Below, in pieces: positions 25,691-36,144 of a stretch of DNA of 43,728 nt. Under the pieces are notes generated by a model. The model ran no database searches, was not told the origin of the DNA, and saw only the letters and a list, made by a program, of their open reading frames with translations. How positions within the stretch are numbered: the stretch's first letter is position 1; each line of letters starts with the position of its first letter. A program made the translations under genes and the position numbers. The DNA is from Bifidobacterium breve (lineage in GTDB: Bacteria > Actinomycetota > Thermoleophilia > Solirubrobacterales > Solirubrobacteraceae), in NCBI GenBank assembly GCA_945901565.1, contig CAMDLG010000004.1, positions 1-43,728 of the forward strand, given 5' to 3'.

Positions 25691-26668
25691 GTGAGCGAAC
25701 AGCCGCCGGTTGCGCTGCGCGGTCTGACGAAGCAGTACGGCCGCATTACGGCAGTCGATGACGTCTCGCTGACAGTCAACGAGGGCGACGTCTTCGGCTA
25801 CCTCGGCCCAAACGGAGCGGGCAAGACGACGTCGCTGCGAATGATGCTCGGGCTGATCACTCCGACTTCCGGTGATGCGCGCGTATTCGGACACGACCCG
25901 CAGAAGTCGGTTGACGCACTTGCCGATGTCGCCGGCTTCGTAGAAGCACCGCGCTTCTACCCCTATCTCGACGGGATGACCAACCTGCGCCTCGTAGACG
26001 CGCTCGACGGCAATGACGCGAAGTCGCGGATCGCCGAAGCGCTCGACGTAGTTGAGCTCAGTGACCGCGCCGGCGACAAGGTTGGTGGCTACTCGCACGG
26101 CATGCGCCAGAGGCTCGGAATTGCCGCAGCGCTGATACGCCGCCCGAAGCTGCTGCTGCTCGATGAACCGGCGACCGGCCTCGACCCCGGCGGAATGCGC
26201 GACATGCGCGCGCTGATCGCCCGCTTATCGGCCGAGGGGATGACCGTGATGCTCTCAAGCCACCTGCTGGCCGAGGTCGAAGAGCTATGCAACCGCGTCG
26301 CAATCGTCCGCCGCGGCCGAATCGTCTACGAAGGTGAACTCGATGAGCTACGCGCCGCCGCTGGGCTGACAATCCGACTCCGTACTAGCGACGACGAGGT
26401 TGCGCTGCGAGTGCTCGCCGACCGTCGTGGCATCAGCGACGTAGTGCGTCACGGCGCGGCGCCGATCCAATTCCGCGCCGCCGACGAGGCCGCGATCGGC
26501 GAACTTTCACGCGCGCTTGCTGACTCCGGCGCGCTGATTCTTGAGCTGGCACCGAGCGCGGCAACGCTAGAAGACCTCTTCTTCGAACTGACCGAGGGTG
26601 AAGGCGACGCGGAAGCCGAAGCGAAGCGGCTCGACGAGGTCGCAGACCTGACCGGAGGCCCAGAGTGA
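25691..26668 (+). CDS. ABC transporter ATP-binding protein
   Basis: GYLGPNGAGKTTSLRMMLGL, YSHGMRQRLGIAAALIRRPKLLLLDEPATGLDPGG; GTG start 5 nt after the LolA-like gene. Confidence 0.93.
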   Translation: MSEQPPVALRGLTKQYGRITAVDDVSLTVNEGDVFGYLGPNGAGKTTSLRMMLGLITPTSGDARVFGHDPQKSVDALADVAGFVEAPRFYPYLDGMTNLRLVDALDGNDAKSRIAEALDVVELSDRAGDKVGGYSHGMRQRLGIAAALIRRPKLLLLDEPATGLDPGGMRDMRALIARLSAEGMTVMLSSHLLAEVEELCNRVAIVRRGRIVYEGELDELRAAAGLTIRLRTSDDEVALRVLADRRGISDVVRHGAAPIQFRAADEAAIGELSRALADSGALILELAPSAATLEDLFFELTEGEGDAEAEAKRLDEVADLTGGPE

Positions 26669-27486
26669 GCCGCCCTGGGACTTTGACCGTCTACCGCTGG
26701 GAGCTTCGCAAGCTTCGCGCACAGAAGCGGACCTATTTAGGGCTCGGCGCCGCCGTGCTGGTTCCGGTCGCATTCGCGATCGCAGTCGCAATACAACCGG
26801 GTGGGCCGACCGAGGTGCCATTCGGCTCGTACGTTGATGACACCGGGCTCGTCTTCCCACTCGTAACGCTGCTGTTTGGTTCGATCTGGTTCTACCCATT
26901 GATCGCCGCGCTCGTCTCTGGCGACATCGTCGCCAATGAGGACAACAACGGCACACTGAAGACGATCCTGACGCGCTCAGTTGAGCGCAGCCAAGTCTTC
27001 TTCGGCAAAGTGCTGGCGGCCTTTAGCTACTCGATCTTCGCGATCCTTCTAAGCGGAACAGTGGCAACGGTCGCGGGAATCCTCGTCTCCGGTTTCAACC
27101 CAGTCCCGACTCTCTCCGGCACGATCGTCACACCGGAGCACGGCCTAGCGCTGGTGGCGGCCAGCCTCGGCGTCTACCTGCTGCCGGTGCTCGCGATCTC
27201 TAGCTTCGCGCTGCTGCTCTCTACCGTCTTCCGCAACAGTGCTGCGGCGGTCGTCGGCACCTTGATGTTCTCGCTGCTGCTGCAGCTCGTCGTGATCATC
27301 CCCGGCCTTGACGGCCTCCAGCCCTACCTGCTCAGCACCCAGTTCAACTCTTGGCAGGGGTTGCTTCGCACCCCGGCCGACTGGGAGCCGATCATCCGCG
27401 CAGCCTGGGTCTCCGCCGCATACGCAATTCCTTCTCTGGTAATCGCGCTCACCGTCTTCCTGCGCCGCGACGTAGCTGGCGGCTAA
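26665..27486 (+). CDS. ABC-2 type transporter permease
   Basis: VYRWELRKLRAQKRTYLGLG, SGDIVANEDNNGTLKTILTRSVERSQVFFGKVLAA; multiple TM; GTGA overlap with the ATPase. Confidence 0.88.
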   Translation: MSRPGTLTVYRWELRKLRAQKRTYLGLGAAVLVPVAFAIAVAIQPGGPTEVPFGSYVDDTGLVFPLVTLLFGSIWFYPLIAALVSGDIVANEDNNGTLKTILTRSVERSQVFFGKVLAAFSYSIFAILLSGTVATVAGILVSGFNPVPTLSGTIVTPEHGLALVAASLGVYLLPVLAISSFALLLSTVFRNSAAAVVGTLMFSLLLQLVVIIPGLDGLQPYLLSTQFNSWQGLLRTPADWEPIIRAAWVSAAYAIPSLVIALTVFLRRDVAGG

Positions 27487-27770
27487 GCCGCAGCAGCCGG
27501 GTTCTGCTTAGCCCACTCGATGATCTTCGCCGACTCGTCGAAGCCGGTGCCGTCGTCGAACTCGATCGCGGGAACCCACGTGCGGCCGGTGACGGCCTTC
27601 ACTTGGCGGCGCTTTGGCTGCACCGCTAGCGGCAGCGGGCCGAGGCCGTAGACCTTCACAACCTCGGGGTCGTAGCCGGCGTCGAGCAGCGCCTGGTGGG
27701 CCTCGCCGCAAGCATGCTTGTGGCCTAGGACCTTGGTTGTCCAAGCGCCGTAACAGACGTAGAGCTTCAT
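27483..27770 (-). CDS. GST N-terminal/glutaredoxin-like thioredoxin-fold protein
   Basis: [42 protein letters not shown]...[23 protein letters not shown]. Confidence 0.65.
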   Translation of the reverse strand: MKLYVCYGAWTTKVLGHKHACGEAHQALLDAGYDPEVVKVYGLGPLPLAVQPKRRQVKAVTGRTWVPAIEFDDGTGFDESAKIIEWAKQNPAAAA

Positions 27771-29761
27771 CCGATCAGCGCTTTGACACGCTCGGCAACA
27801 GCCTGCGGCGTGATGCCGAGCTTCTCGAGCACCTCGTCGCCCGGTGCTGAGGCGCCGAAGCGATCGATCGCGACCGAATCGTCAACCCACTTCTGCCAGC
27901 CCATCGAGATCGCAGCCTCGACCGAAACTGAAGGCAGATCGGGCGGAATCACAGAAACCTGGTATTCCTCGCCCTGCGCTTCGAAGAGCTCCCAGCTTGG
28001 CATCGAAACGACGCGGGTTGGAATTCCGTCCGCTGCCAGCAGCTCAGCGGCGGCTACGGCAACCGAAACTTCGCAGCCGGTGCCAACGACAACGGCGCGC
28101 GCTGCCTCAGCCGGTTCGCTCATCACGTAAGCGCCTTTGTCGAGCCCTGAAGCCGGCGCCATTCCGCCCTCGCCTCGGTCATAGACGGGGGTGTCCTGGC
28201 GGCTGAGGATCAGCGCAGCAGGGCCAGTTAGGTCGGAGATGATGAAGCGCCACGCTTCGGCCGTCTCGTCGGCGTCTGCCGGCCTGATCACGGTCAGCTT
28301 CGGAATTGCCCGCAGCGCGGCGAGGTGCTCGACCGGCTGGTGGGTTGGTCCGTCCTCGCCTAGCGCGACCGAGTCGTGCGTGAAGACGTAAGCAACATTC
28401 ATCTCCGACAGTGCTGCCAGGCGGATTGAGCCGCGCATGTAATCAGAGAAGGTGAAGAAGGTCGCTCCGTATGGGCGGACGATGCCACCGTGGGCTGCCA
28501 TGCCGTTGACGGCGCCTCCCATGCCGTGCTCGCGCACACCGAAGTAGACGTTGCGGCCCGCACCGGTTTCGGTGTAGTGCTCGCTCTCTCCTCCGGGGAA
28601 GATCGTCCGGGTTGAGCCACTGAGATCGGCTGCACCGCCGACCATTGTCGGCACGTGGCTGGCGAAGGCTTCCATTGCCTTGCCGCCGGCGACGCGGGTT
28701 GACATCTTCTCTGCTCCCCAGACGGGCGGCAGCGTCGCGTCAAAACCGGGCATCGGCTTGCCGGCCCAGGCGCAGTCCCACTCTTCAACTCGCTCCGGGT
28801 TGGCTAGCTTCCAAGCCTCAAAGCGAGCCGTCCACTCGGCCTTCTCTGCTGCGCCGCGGGCCTTCTGGTCCATGTGCTCGCCAACGTCGTCGGGCACGTA
28901 GAAGTGCTTGTCAGGATCCCAGCCCATCACCTCTTTGGTGGCGCGGACCTCATCCTCGCCGAGCGGCGAGCCGTGCGCGCCACTGGTGCCCTGCTTCTTC
29001 GGTGACGGATAGCCGATGATCGAGCGGATCCTCACCAGCGAAGGGCGGTCCTTCTCCTGAATGGCGCGGTCGATCGCGCGCTCGACCTCATCGAGGTCGT
29101 TGACATTCTCGACGTGCTCGACGTGCCAGCCGTAGGACTCGAAGCGCTTCGTCGTGTCCTCCTTGTAGCTGAGCGAGGTTGGGCCGTCGAGCGAGATGTC
29201 GTTGTCGTCGTAGCAATAGACCAGCCGGTCAAGCTTGAGGTGGCCAGCGAGCGAAGCGGCCTCGGAGGCGATCCCTTCCATCAGGTCACCGTCGGTGACG
29301 ATGCCGAAGATGCGGTGGTCCTGGACCTCGGCGCCGAAGCGTTGGCGGAGGAAGTTCTCAGCGATCGCCATACCAACTCCGTTGGCGAAGCCTTGTCCTA
29401 GTGGGCCGGTTGTGACCTCTACGCCAGGCGTTGGATGTTCAGGATCAAGCTCCGGGTGGCCCGGGGTGATTGAACCCCACTGGCGGAACTGCTTGATGTC
29501 ATCCATCGAGACGCCGTAGCCGCTGAGATGGAGCATCGAATAGAGCAGCATCGAACCGTGTCCGCCGCTGAGTACGAAGCGATCGCGGTCCGGCCAATGC
29601 GGGTCGGTTGGATCAAAACGCATGATCTTTTGGAACAGAACGTAGGCAACAGGTGCCATTCCAAGCGGCAATCCGGGGTGCCCGGAATTAGCCTTCTGAA
29701 CCGCGTCCATTGAGAGGGCGCGGATCGTGTCAACTGATTGCTGGTCTAGTTCGTCGCTCAT
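27767..29761 (-). CDS. tkt: Transketolase
   Basis: [75 protein letters not shown]. Confidence 0.96.
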   Translation of the reverse strand: MSDELDQQSVDTIRALSMDAVQKANSGHPGLPLGMAPVAYVLFQKIMRFDPTDPHWPDRDRFVLSGGHGSMLLYSMLHLSGYGVSMDDIKQFRQWGSITPGHPELDPEHPTPGVEVTTGPLGQGFANGVGMAIAENFLRQRFGAEVQDHRIFGIVTDGDLMEGIASEAASLAGHLKLDRLVYCYDDNDISLDGPTSLSYKEDTTKRFESYGWHVEHVENVNDLDEVERAIDRAIQEKDRPSLVRIRSIIGYPSPKKQGTSGAHGSPLGEDEVRATKEVMGWDPDKHFYVPDDVGEHMDQKARGAAEKAEWTARFEAWKLANPERVEEWDCAWAGKPMPGFDATLPPVWGAEKMSTRVAGGKAMEAFASHVPTMVGGAADLSGSTRTIFPGGESEHYTETGAGRNVYFGVREHGMGGAVNGMAAHGGIVRPYGATFFTFSDYMRGSIRLAALSEMNVAYVFTHDSVALGEDGPTHQPVEHLAALRAIPKLTVIRPADADETAEAWRFIISDLTGPAALILSRQDTPVYDRGEGGMAPASGLDKGAYVMSEPAEAARAVVVGTGCEVSVAVAAAELLAADGIPTRVVSMPSWELFEAQGEEYQVSVIPPDLPSVSVEAAISMGWQKWVDDSVAIDRFGASAPGDEVLEKLGITPQAVAERVKALIG

Positions 29762-29820
29762 GGCTGTGAAGTATCCACTAGCGAGCCGATCGACGTGCTG
29801 CGAGTCTGTGAAGAGTTCAG

Positions 29821-30726
29821 TCAGTCGGACTTGTCGGACTTGCCCGACTTAGCCTTCTTCTTCTCATCGTTGCCGCTGCTGATCGCCGGCGCCGAGCGTG
29901 CGGCGCGCAGCTCGTAGTCCTTGCGGACGCTGTGATCTGCGGTTGAGAGCACCTTGTCGGCCTTCAGCGCGCGGCCAAGAGCCTCGCGCGGGCCGCGACC
30001 CATGACCGACATCACCTGGTTTAGAGGGCCAACCGAGCGCGGTACGAAGACATCGAAACGGGGCTGCCTCAGCGCCGAGAGAATCTCGTCGGCGACGTGC
30101 TGCGGCAGCGCCTGCTTGACGGCGCGCGTCTCGGATAGGCCAGCGCCGAGCTCGGTCTGCACTGCGACAGGCATCACGCAGGAAACCTCAACACCGGTAC
30201 CGCGCAGCTCGGAGCGGATCGATTCGCTCATTCCAACGACGTAGTGCTTAGTGCCGCAGTAAGTGGCGCCGTGGGCATAGCCGCCCTTACCGGCCGCCGA
30301 GGCGATGTTGACAACGTGGCCGTGGCCGCGAGCGATCATCGAAGGAATAGTCAGGCGGCAGCCGTAGTCGACGCCGTAGATGTTGATGTCGATCATCCGC
30401 TTTGTCGTCGCCAAGTCCTCGTCGAGATAAGGACCAAGATGCATGATTCCTGCGTTGTTGATGATCACGTCGATCGGGCCAAGCTGATCCTCTACGGAGG
30501 CGACAAAGGCCGAGAACGAGTCGAAGTCGGTCACGTCAAGCTGAAGACCGATTGTGCCGGCGCCGATCTCGCTTGCAGTCTGAGCGGCGAGCGGGCCGTC
30601 GAGGTCGCCGATCGCCACCTTCATCCCGGCGCGCGACAGAGTCTGGGCTGTGCACTTGCCGATCCCACGGGCACCACCGGTGATCGCGACAATTTGACCT
30701 ACGAGATTACGTTCTTGCTTAGCCAT
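29821..30726 (-). CDS. Short-chain dehydrogenase/reductase
   Basis: [48 protein letters not shown] (Y-x3-K-like TYCGTK). Confidence 0.87.
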   Translation of the reverse strand: MAKQERNLVGQIVAITGGARGIGKCTAQTLSRAGMKVAIGDLDGPLAAQTASEIGAGTIGLQLDVTDFDSFSAFVASVEDQLGPIDVIINNAGIMHLGPYLDEDLATTKRMIDINIYGVDYGCRLTIPSMIARGHGHVVNIASAAGKGGYAHGATYCGTKHYVVGMSESIRSELRGTGVEVSCVMPVAVQTELGAGLSETRAVKQALPQHVADEILSALRQPRFDVFVPRSVGPLNQVMSVMGRGPREALGRALKADKVLSTADHSVRKDYELRAARSAPAISSGNDEKKKAKSGKSDKSD

Positions 30727-30788
30727 TTGATGCTCCTTTAGACGCGCTGCGGCAGTCTCCTAACGCTACCGCAAGCACGACATAAACA

Positions 30789-31391
30789 TCACTCATCCTC
30801 CGCAGCACCGGTCCAAGCCGGGCCATCGGTGCGGTAAAGGGCGTCGCCCGCAAAGACGGTCCTGAAGCTGCGGCGCAGGATCTGGCGATCGAGCTTCCAG
30901 GTGCGGTGTGCGATGTACCAAAGATCGAGTTCGATCCGCTCATTCCAGGTCAGTCCGGCGCGCCCGTTGACCTGAGCCCAGCCGGTGATCCCGGGCCGCA
31001 CACTGAGTCGCTGACGCTGGCGAGGCGTGTACTGCTGGACCTGCGCGTCGACCGTCGGGCGCGGACCGATGATCGCCATCTCGCCGCGAAGCACATTGAC
31101 GAGATTCGGTAGTTCGTCGAGCGACGCTCGGCGTAGCAAGGCGCCGAGCCTCGTTATCCGTTCGTCGTTTTGAGCGACGGCTAAACCAGCGCCGAGATTC
31201 TCAGCGCCACTGACCATCGTGCGCAGCTTGATCACTTCGAACTGTGCGCCGTCCAGACCAACTCGGCGCTGACGGTAGATCGGTGATCCGCGTGACTCAA
31301 GCGGGATTGCAATAAGCGCGAAGAGCAAAAGAGGTGAGCAAACGACCAGCACGCCAGCCGAAATAACGAGGTCAAAGAGTCGGCGCAACAT
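30789..31391 (-). CDS. Bacterial sugar transferase (undecaprenyl-phosphate sugar phosphotransferase family)
   Basis: RRLFDLVISAGVLVVCSPLLLFALIAI, GSPIYRQRRVGLDGAQFEVIKLRTM, RASLDELPNLVNVLRGEMAIIGPRPTV, VRPGITGWAQVNGR. Confidence 0.93.
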   Translation of the reverse strand: MLRRLFDLVISAGVLVVCSPLLLFALIAIPLESRGSPIYRQRRVGLDGAQFEVIKLRTMVSGAENLGAGLAVAQNDERITRLGALLRRASLDELPNLVNVLRGEMAIIGPRPTVDAQVQQYTPRQRQRLSVRPGITGWAQVNGRAGLTWNERIELDLWYIAHRTWKLDRQILRRSFRTVFAGDALYRTDGPAWTGAAEDE

Positions 31392-32536
31392 CAGCGCGTG
31401 CCCTCCGGCGGAGCCCAGCCAGCCGGCGTGCCATGGCGCAGATAATCCCAGAGACCAGCACCGATCGACGCCGTTGTAAGAACGTAGTAGCGGGCGACCA
31501 GCAGCGGTCTCAGCGGAATCACCGCGCCGAGCAGCGCGGCGACGAGGACGAGGAGCTGAAGCGCGAGCGTCACGGTGAAGATGCTGCCGTGGCCGAGCAA
31601 AATTAGGTTGCTGACGAAGAGGAGAAGGTGGAGCTTGGGAGTCGAATAACGCAGGCCGCGGTGGCTATAGATCATCACGGCGTAGGCCGGCGAATAACCT
31701 CGCGGCGAAAGAAGACCGCCTCGCAGAACGATCGGCCAAGCATGGCTCATCATTCGCCGCTTACGCGCAAACTCTCCCTCAACTGTGGGCACCATCTTCT
31801 CGCTGGCCTGGGCGCTCGGTGCATAAAGTGCGCGGCGTCCGCGCTTAACGAAGTTGAACGGAAAGCTCAGGTCGTGGCCCATCACCGGGTCGACTTCGAT
31901 GTAGTCCTCGCGCCGCACCGCGTAGATCGCCCCGTTCCCGCCGGTAACAGAAGAGAGCTGCGACTCGCGCGACCTCAACCACATCTCAAAGCGCCAGTAG
32001 AGCCCTTCCTGGTTGGTGGAGCCATCGGCGCCTGTGAAGCGAACCTGCCCGCAGACGTAGCCGACATCGGCCAGCGCAAGTTCGCCTACGAGGGCGCGCA
32101 GTGCTCCAGCGTCCCAGCTGGCGTTGGCATCAGAGAAGGCAACAACGGTTGAACGCGGATCGGCGGCGGCAACGGCGGCGTCCTGGGCGCGCACCTTGCC
32201 TCCCCACTCCAGCTCGAGCACTAGATCGGCGCCGGCGTCGCGGGCCTCTGTCGCAGTCTCATCGGGCGAGCCATCGCATGCCACGATCACTTCGAGCCGA
32301 TCGGCAGGCCAATCGAGCTGGCGCGCGTTGGCGACGCGCGCGCCGATAACCGACTGCTCACGGTGAGCGGCGATGACGAGCGTTACAAACGGCTCTTCTC
32401 CGGAGGGGATCTGCTGAGGCGGCGCGGCGCGGCGACGGCTGAGCTTTGTCCAAACGCCGAGCAGCAGCGGATAGCCAAGCTGAGCGAAGACTAGAAGTGC
32501 CAGCGAAAGCCAGAAGATCACTTCAACGATGATCAC
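31391..32536 (-). CDS. Membrane-associated family 2 glycosyltransferase
   Basis: FVTLVIAAHREQSVIGARVANARQLDWPADRLEVIVACDGSPDET, VAFSDANASWDAGALRALV, VTGGNGAIYAVRRE. Confidence 0.87.
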   Translation of the reverse strand: MIIVEVIFWLSLALLVFAQLGYPLLLGVWTKLSRRRAAPPQQIPSGEEPFVTLVIAAHREQSVIGARVANARQLDWPADRLEVIVACDGSPDETATEARDAGADLVLELEWGGKVRAQDAAVAAADPRSTVVAFSDANASWDAGALRALVGELALADVGYVCGQVRFTGADGSTNQEGLYWRFEMWLRSRESQLSSVTGGNGAIYAVRREDYIEVDPVMGHDLSFPFNFVKRGRRALYAPSAQASEKMVPTVEGEFARKRRMMSHAWPIVLRGGLLSPRGYSPAYAVMIYSHRGLRYSTPKLHLLLFVSNLILLGHGSIFTVTLALQLLVLVAALLGAVIPLRPLLVARYYVLTTASIGAGLWDYLRHGTPAGWAPPEGTR

Positions 32537-33642
32537 CTGGCACCGCCGCCGATCAACTTCGAATAGAGCTCCAAGTGCAACGCGGCGACTCGGTCCCAGT
32601 CGTAGAGATCACGAGCAGCGGTGGCAGCGCCGGCGGCAAGCCGCTGGCGCGCCGCAGCGTCGGAAAGCAGCGCCTGGGCCTGCGTGCGCAACGCTGCCGC
32701 ATCGCCGGCGGGGACTAACTCTGCCGCGCCGGCAGCTGCAATCTCCGGGAAACCGCCAACGTCACTGAGCAACATCGGCGTGCCGAATGCCAGCGCCGTG
32801 AAACAGACGCCTGAGTGGTCAATCTCGCGGTAAGGCAGCAGCACTAACTCTGCGCGCTCGAAAAATGCCGGAATCTCACGGTCTTCGATGAAGCGTTCGA
32901 CGAAGCGGACGTTCTTCGGCGCCGAGGCTTTCAGCGGCGCAGTGTCCATCCGCGGCAGGCCGACAATCCAAAGCTCGGCATCCGTGATCCCGCGCCAAGC
33001 CTCGATTGCAACGTCAAGACCCTTGTATGGGCGCATTAGGCCGAAGCAGAGCGCCACCGGCCCTTCTACCGCAGCTAGCTCCTGCGGCAGCGGCGCGCGG
33101 TTCGCGATCTCGGCGAGGTGGGTGAAGGTGCCGTGCGGAATCACGTGGCAACGTTCGGCCGCCACACCGAGTTCACGTTGCAGCCGCTCGCTGCCGTCCT
33201 CGCTGTGGACGACGACCGCGTCGGCACGAGCGTAAGCGCGGCGTAGCCCAGCGATCTGGCCCGGACGCGGCTCTCGCGGAACGACATCGTGGGCCGTGAT
33301 CACGACTGGGCGATCTGTCGGGAGGAGCGACGCACCGATCTGCGGCAGCGGCAGCCACTGGAAGTGAACGAGGTCAGCCTGCCGGGCTAGCCGCCGGTAA
33401 CGCAACATCTCCGGCAGCTCGGCTACAAGCCGCGAAGCGGCGCGCAGCGGTGACCCAGGCCTGCCTTTGAGCATCGCTCCAAAGCATTGATCAACGCGAT
33501 AGCCCTCTGCGCTAGCGACCTCGCCGTAGTTGAAAGCGCCGCTGCGCAGCGTTACCTCTGCCCCGGCGCGCGCTAGCGCAGCGCTGAGCGCACGGTCATA
33601 AGGCGGCGTGTAAGCCGGGGGGTCAACGACATCTATACGCAC
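32533..33642 (-). CDS. GT4-family glycosyltransferase
   Basis: VRIDVVDPPAYTPPYDRALSAALARAGAEVTL, ELVLLPYREIDHSGVCFTALAFGTPMLLSDVGGFPEI; GTG 33642 preferred over TTG 33654. Confidence 0.85.
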   Translation of the reverse strand: MRIDVVDPPAYTPPYDRALSAALARAGAEVTLRSGAFNYGEVASAEGYRVDQCFGAMLKGRPGSPLRAASRLVAELPEMLRYRRLARQADLVHFQWLPLPQIGASLLPTDRPVVITAHDVVPREPRPGQIAGLRRAYARADAVVVHSEDGSERLQRELGVAAERCHVIPHGTFTHLAEIANRAPLPQELAAVEGPVALCFGLMRPYKGLDVAIEAWRGITDAELWIVGLPRMDTAPLKASAPKNVRFVERFIEDREIPAFFERAELVLLPYREIDHSGVCFTALAFGTPMLLSDVGGFPEIAAAGAAELVPAGDAAALRTQAQALLSDAAARQRLAAGAATAARDLYDWDRVAALHLELYSKLIGGGAR

Positions 33643-33662
33643 TGAGCAGCACAATAGGAGCT

Positions 33663-34604
33663 ATGGCGGGGATCGATCTCAGTTATTGCGTCGTAAACAC
33701 TCAGCAGCGGGAGCTACTGAGTAAGGCACTCGACGCGATCGCGCGCGAGCAAGCGGCGCTCTCGATCACGACAGAGGTGCTGGTTCTTGACAACTCATCG
33801 ACCGATGGTTCGGCTGGAGTGGCGCGCGACCACGCCGCCGTCGATGATCTCGTCGTCCTTGAGCAGCGCGCAGGTAAAGCCGAGAATGACTCAATGCTCT
33901 TGGAGCGCGCGAGTGGGCGATACGCCCTGCTTTGCAACGAGGACACCGAACTTCAGCCCGGGTCGACGCTGGCGCTTTACGCGGCCCTTGAAGACAATCC
34001 AGGCGCTGCGGCTGCGGGCGCCAAACTGCTAAACCCCGACGGTCACGCGCAGCCCAGTGCTTGGAGATTCCCAGGGCCGTTGACTGCTCTTGCTTCGGCG
34101 CTATTCATCCATCACTGGACGACCGTTCAAAGCACCGGCGAGGTGACGAAGCCGGTCGACTGGGCGCAGAGCGCGGCGCTGCTGGTGCGGCGCGAGGCGG
34201 GCAGCCAGATCGGCTGGCTAGATCCGCAGTTCTTCGTCTATTCGGATGAGGTCGACTTTTGCAAGCGGCTTGCCGACGAAGGCTGGCAGACGCTTTACGT
34301 GCCGAGCGCGAGGGCGATCCACCACGAGCAGCTATCAACCGGCGCTTTGCCTGAGAAGCGAATCGTTGAACTGTCGCGAAACCGTGACCGCTACATGCGC
34401 AAACACCACTCACGAATCTCAGCGGCGTTGGTGCGCTGGCTGACAGCCTGGACGTATTCGCTGCGGGCACTCGCCGCAACAGTGATGCCCGGTCACAACG
34501 CTGCCCGCTACCGAGCCCACGCTCGCGCCTCGCTCAATCCCGAAGCTGGAGAGGGTCTTCGTGAAGCGGCGCTCGACTACAACCGCGGTGGGCGCAGACT
34601 TTAG
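33663..34604 (+). CDS. Family 2 glycosyltransferase (rhamnosyltransferase-like)
   Basis: LSYCVVNTQQRELLSKALDAI, VLVLDNSSTDGSAGVA, NEDTELQPGSTLALYAAL, DPQFFVYSDEVDFCKRLADEGW. Confidence 0.88.
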   Translation: MAGIDLSYCVVNTQQRELLSKALDAIAREQAALSITTEVLVLDNSSTDGSAGVARDHAAVDDLVVLEQRAGKAENDSMLLERASGRYALLCNEDTELQPGSTLALYAALEDNPGAAAAGAKLLNPDGHAQPSAWRFPGPLTALASALFIHHWTTVQSTGEVTKPVDWAQSAALLVRREAGSQIGWLDPQFFVYSDEVDFCKRLADEGWQTLYVPSARAIHHEQLSTGALPEKRIVELSRNRDRYMRKHHSRISAALVRWLTAWTYSLRALAATVMPGHNAARYRAHARASLNPEAGEGLREAALDYNRGGRRL

Positions 34605-34623
34605 TTTTCCCTGATCCGCGTAC

Positions 34624-36087
34624 TCATCCGAGCTCAGCCGCGCGGCCACTGCGGAATGCAGCGATTAAGACATTGAGTTCGCGAATTGTCACGACGCGCA
34701 GCGCAATTAGAGCAGGCACGATCGCCAGCAGTACCGCAGCCCGCAGCACGAAACCCTCAGCGCCGTCGCTAGGTAACAGCAGCTCGCCACCAACACTGAA
34801 CGTCGCGACGACGATGACGAGTGGAATCAACCTCGACCACTCAAACGGCACCGTGAAGACGTTGCGCGTCAGAAGGAAGAGCACGATCAACATCGCAACG
34901 TAAGCGACGCAGAGCGAGATCGCCGCGCCGACAACGCCAAGTGGCGGCACTAGCCAGATCAGCAGGCCAACGTTGACAACCAACCCCGCGGCCGCCGCCG
35001 GCAACGTACGGACCGTCACCTTGGCGCGGCCGGCGATTGTGACGAGGACGAGATAGAGGCCATAGAGCGCCCAGCCGAGCGCAAGCCATGGCAATGCTTC
35101 GTTGGCGGAGAAGAAGTCGGGCGCCGTGAGCAGCCGAACGAGCCATGCACCAAGCAGCGTGAAGGCGGCGACTAGCAGGGAGCTGATGATCATGTAGGCA
35201 GTAGTGACGCGGGCATAGACCTGCTGTGCGCGTTGGTGATCGACTATCGAATAGGCCAGCGGTGGCCAAGCCAGCTGAAAGGCGCGCACGAGGATGATCA
35301 CTGCCGTCGCCAACTTGACGGCGACGGAGTAGAGGCCAGCAGCGGAAGGGCTGTCGGCGCGTAGGAGATAAGCGCGATCGATCACGTTGAGCAGGAAGAC
35401 GGCAGCGTCGGCAGGGATCGTTGGCGCTCCGTATCGCAGCAGCGGGCCGAGCAGCAGCGGACCGCGAGGAATTCCGATGTGCTCGCGCAGCACGAAGATC
35501 CAAAGGCCAACAAGGATCAGTGAGGACGCGACGTAGTTGCCGAGCACATAGCCGCGGGCGCCCTCATCCAAAAAGACGACGAGCGTCAAAGTCAACGCGA
35601 CGGTCAAGATCACGTTGGCCGACGAGGCGATCAGATAGGCGCGGCGGCGCGAGCTGATCCGCAGTAGCGCATAGGCCATCTCAAGGTTCGTGAAGGCCCA
35701 GATGCCGAAGACGCCTGCAGACATCAATGTCGCGTCGGAGGTTCCGAGCACAAGATGTGAGAGCGGCTCGGCGAGCACGAGGCCAACAATCAGTGCGAGG
35801 GTCGAGCTGATTAGTACGAAGCCGGTCGTGGTTCGCACTAAGTGGCTCTGTGCCTTAGCACCGTCTGCCTCGTGCCAATGACGGATGAAAGCCTCCCCAA
35901 GCCCGGCTCGCAGCAGGATGCTCGTCAGAATCACGAGCGTCAACAGCGTCTCGGCGTAACCAAACTCAGCCGCCGTCAACGAGCGCGTGTAAAGCGGCAG
36001 CGTGAATAGCGCTAATAGCCCAGCAAGCAAGCTCGACGCTTGGAAGGCCACTCCGGAGCCTGCGAGCCGCTTGAGAATGCTGTCCAT
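34624..36087 (-). CDS. Polysaccharide flippase (MOP/Wzx-like)
   Basis: SGVAFQASSLLAGLLALFTLPLYTRSLTAAEFGYAETLLTL; about a dozen TM segments. Confidence 0.87.
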   Translation of the reverse strand: MDSILKRLAGSGVAFQASSLLAGLLALFTLPLYTRSLTAAEFGYAETLLTLVILTSILLRAGLGEAFIRHWHEADGAKAQSHLVRTTTGFVLISSTLALIVGLVLAEPLSHLVLGTSDATLMSAGVFGIWAFTNLEMAYALLRISSRRRAYLIASSANVILTVALTLTLVVFLDEGARGYVLGNYVASSLILVGLWIFVLREHIGIPRGPLLLGPLLRYGAPTIPADAAVFLLNVIDRAYLLRADSPSAAGLYSVAVKLATAVIILVRAFQLAWPPLAYSIVDHQRAQQVYARVTTAYMIISSLLVAAFTLLGAWLVRLLTAPDFFSANEALPWLALGWALYGLYLVLVTIAGRAKVTVRTLPAAAAGLVVNVGLLIWLVPPLGVVGAAISLCVAYVAMLIVLFLLTRNVFTVPFEWSRLIPLVIVVATFSVGGELLLPSDGAEGFVLRAAVLLAIVPALIALRVVTIRELNVLIAAFRSGRAAELG

Positions 36088-36131
36088 TAACAGCGGACGC
36101 TATCCACCCACCCGGTGGAGGCCTGCGCGGC

Positions 36132-36137
36132 TAGGCT
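36132..36137 (+). promoter_or_regulatory. -10 box TAGGCT, 7 nt before the glycosyltransferase GTG
   Basis: TAGGCT-GACGGCC-GTG. Confidence 0.45.
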
Positions 36138-36144
36138 GACGGCC

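Noticed and set aside
36105-36117. CCACCCGGTGG palindrome in the flippase/GT divergent region
   Set aside because: Short near-palindrome in GC-rich DNA with no second copy noticed; insufficient support for an operator.
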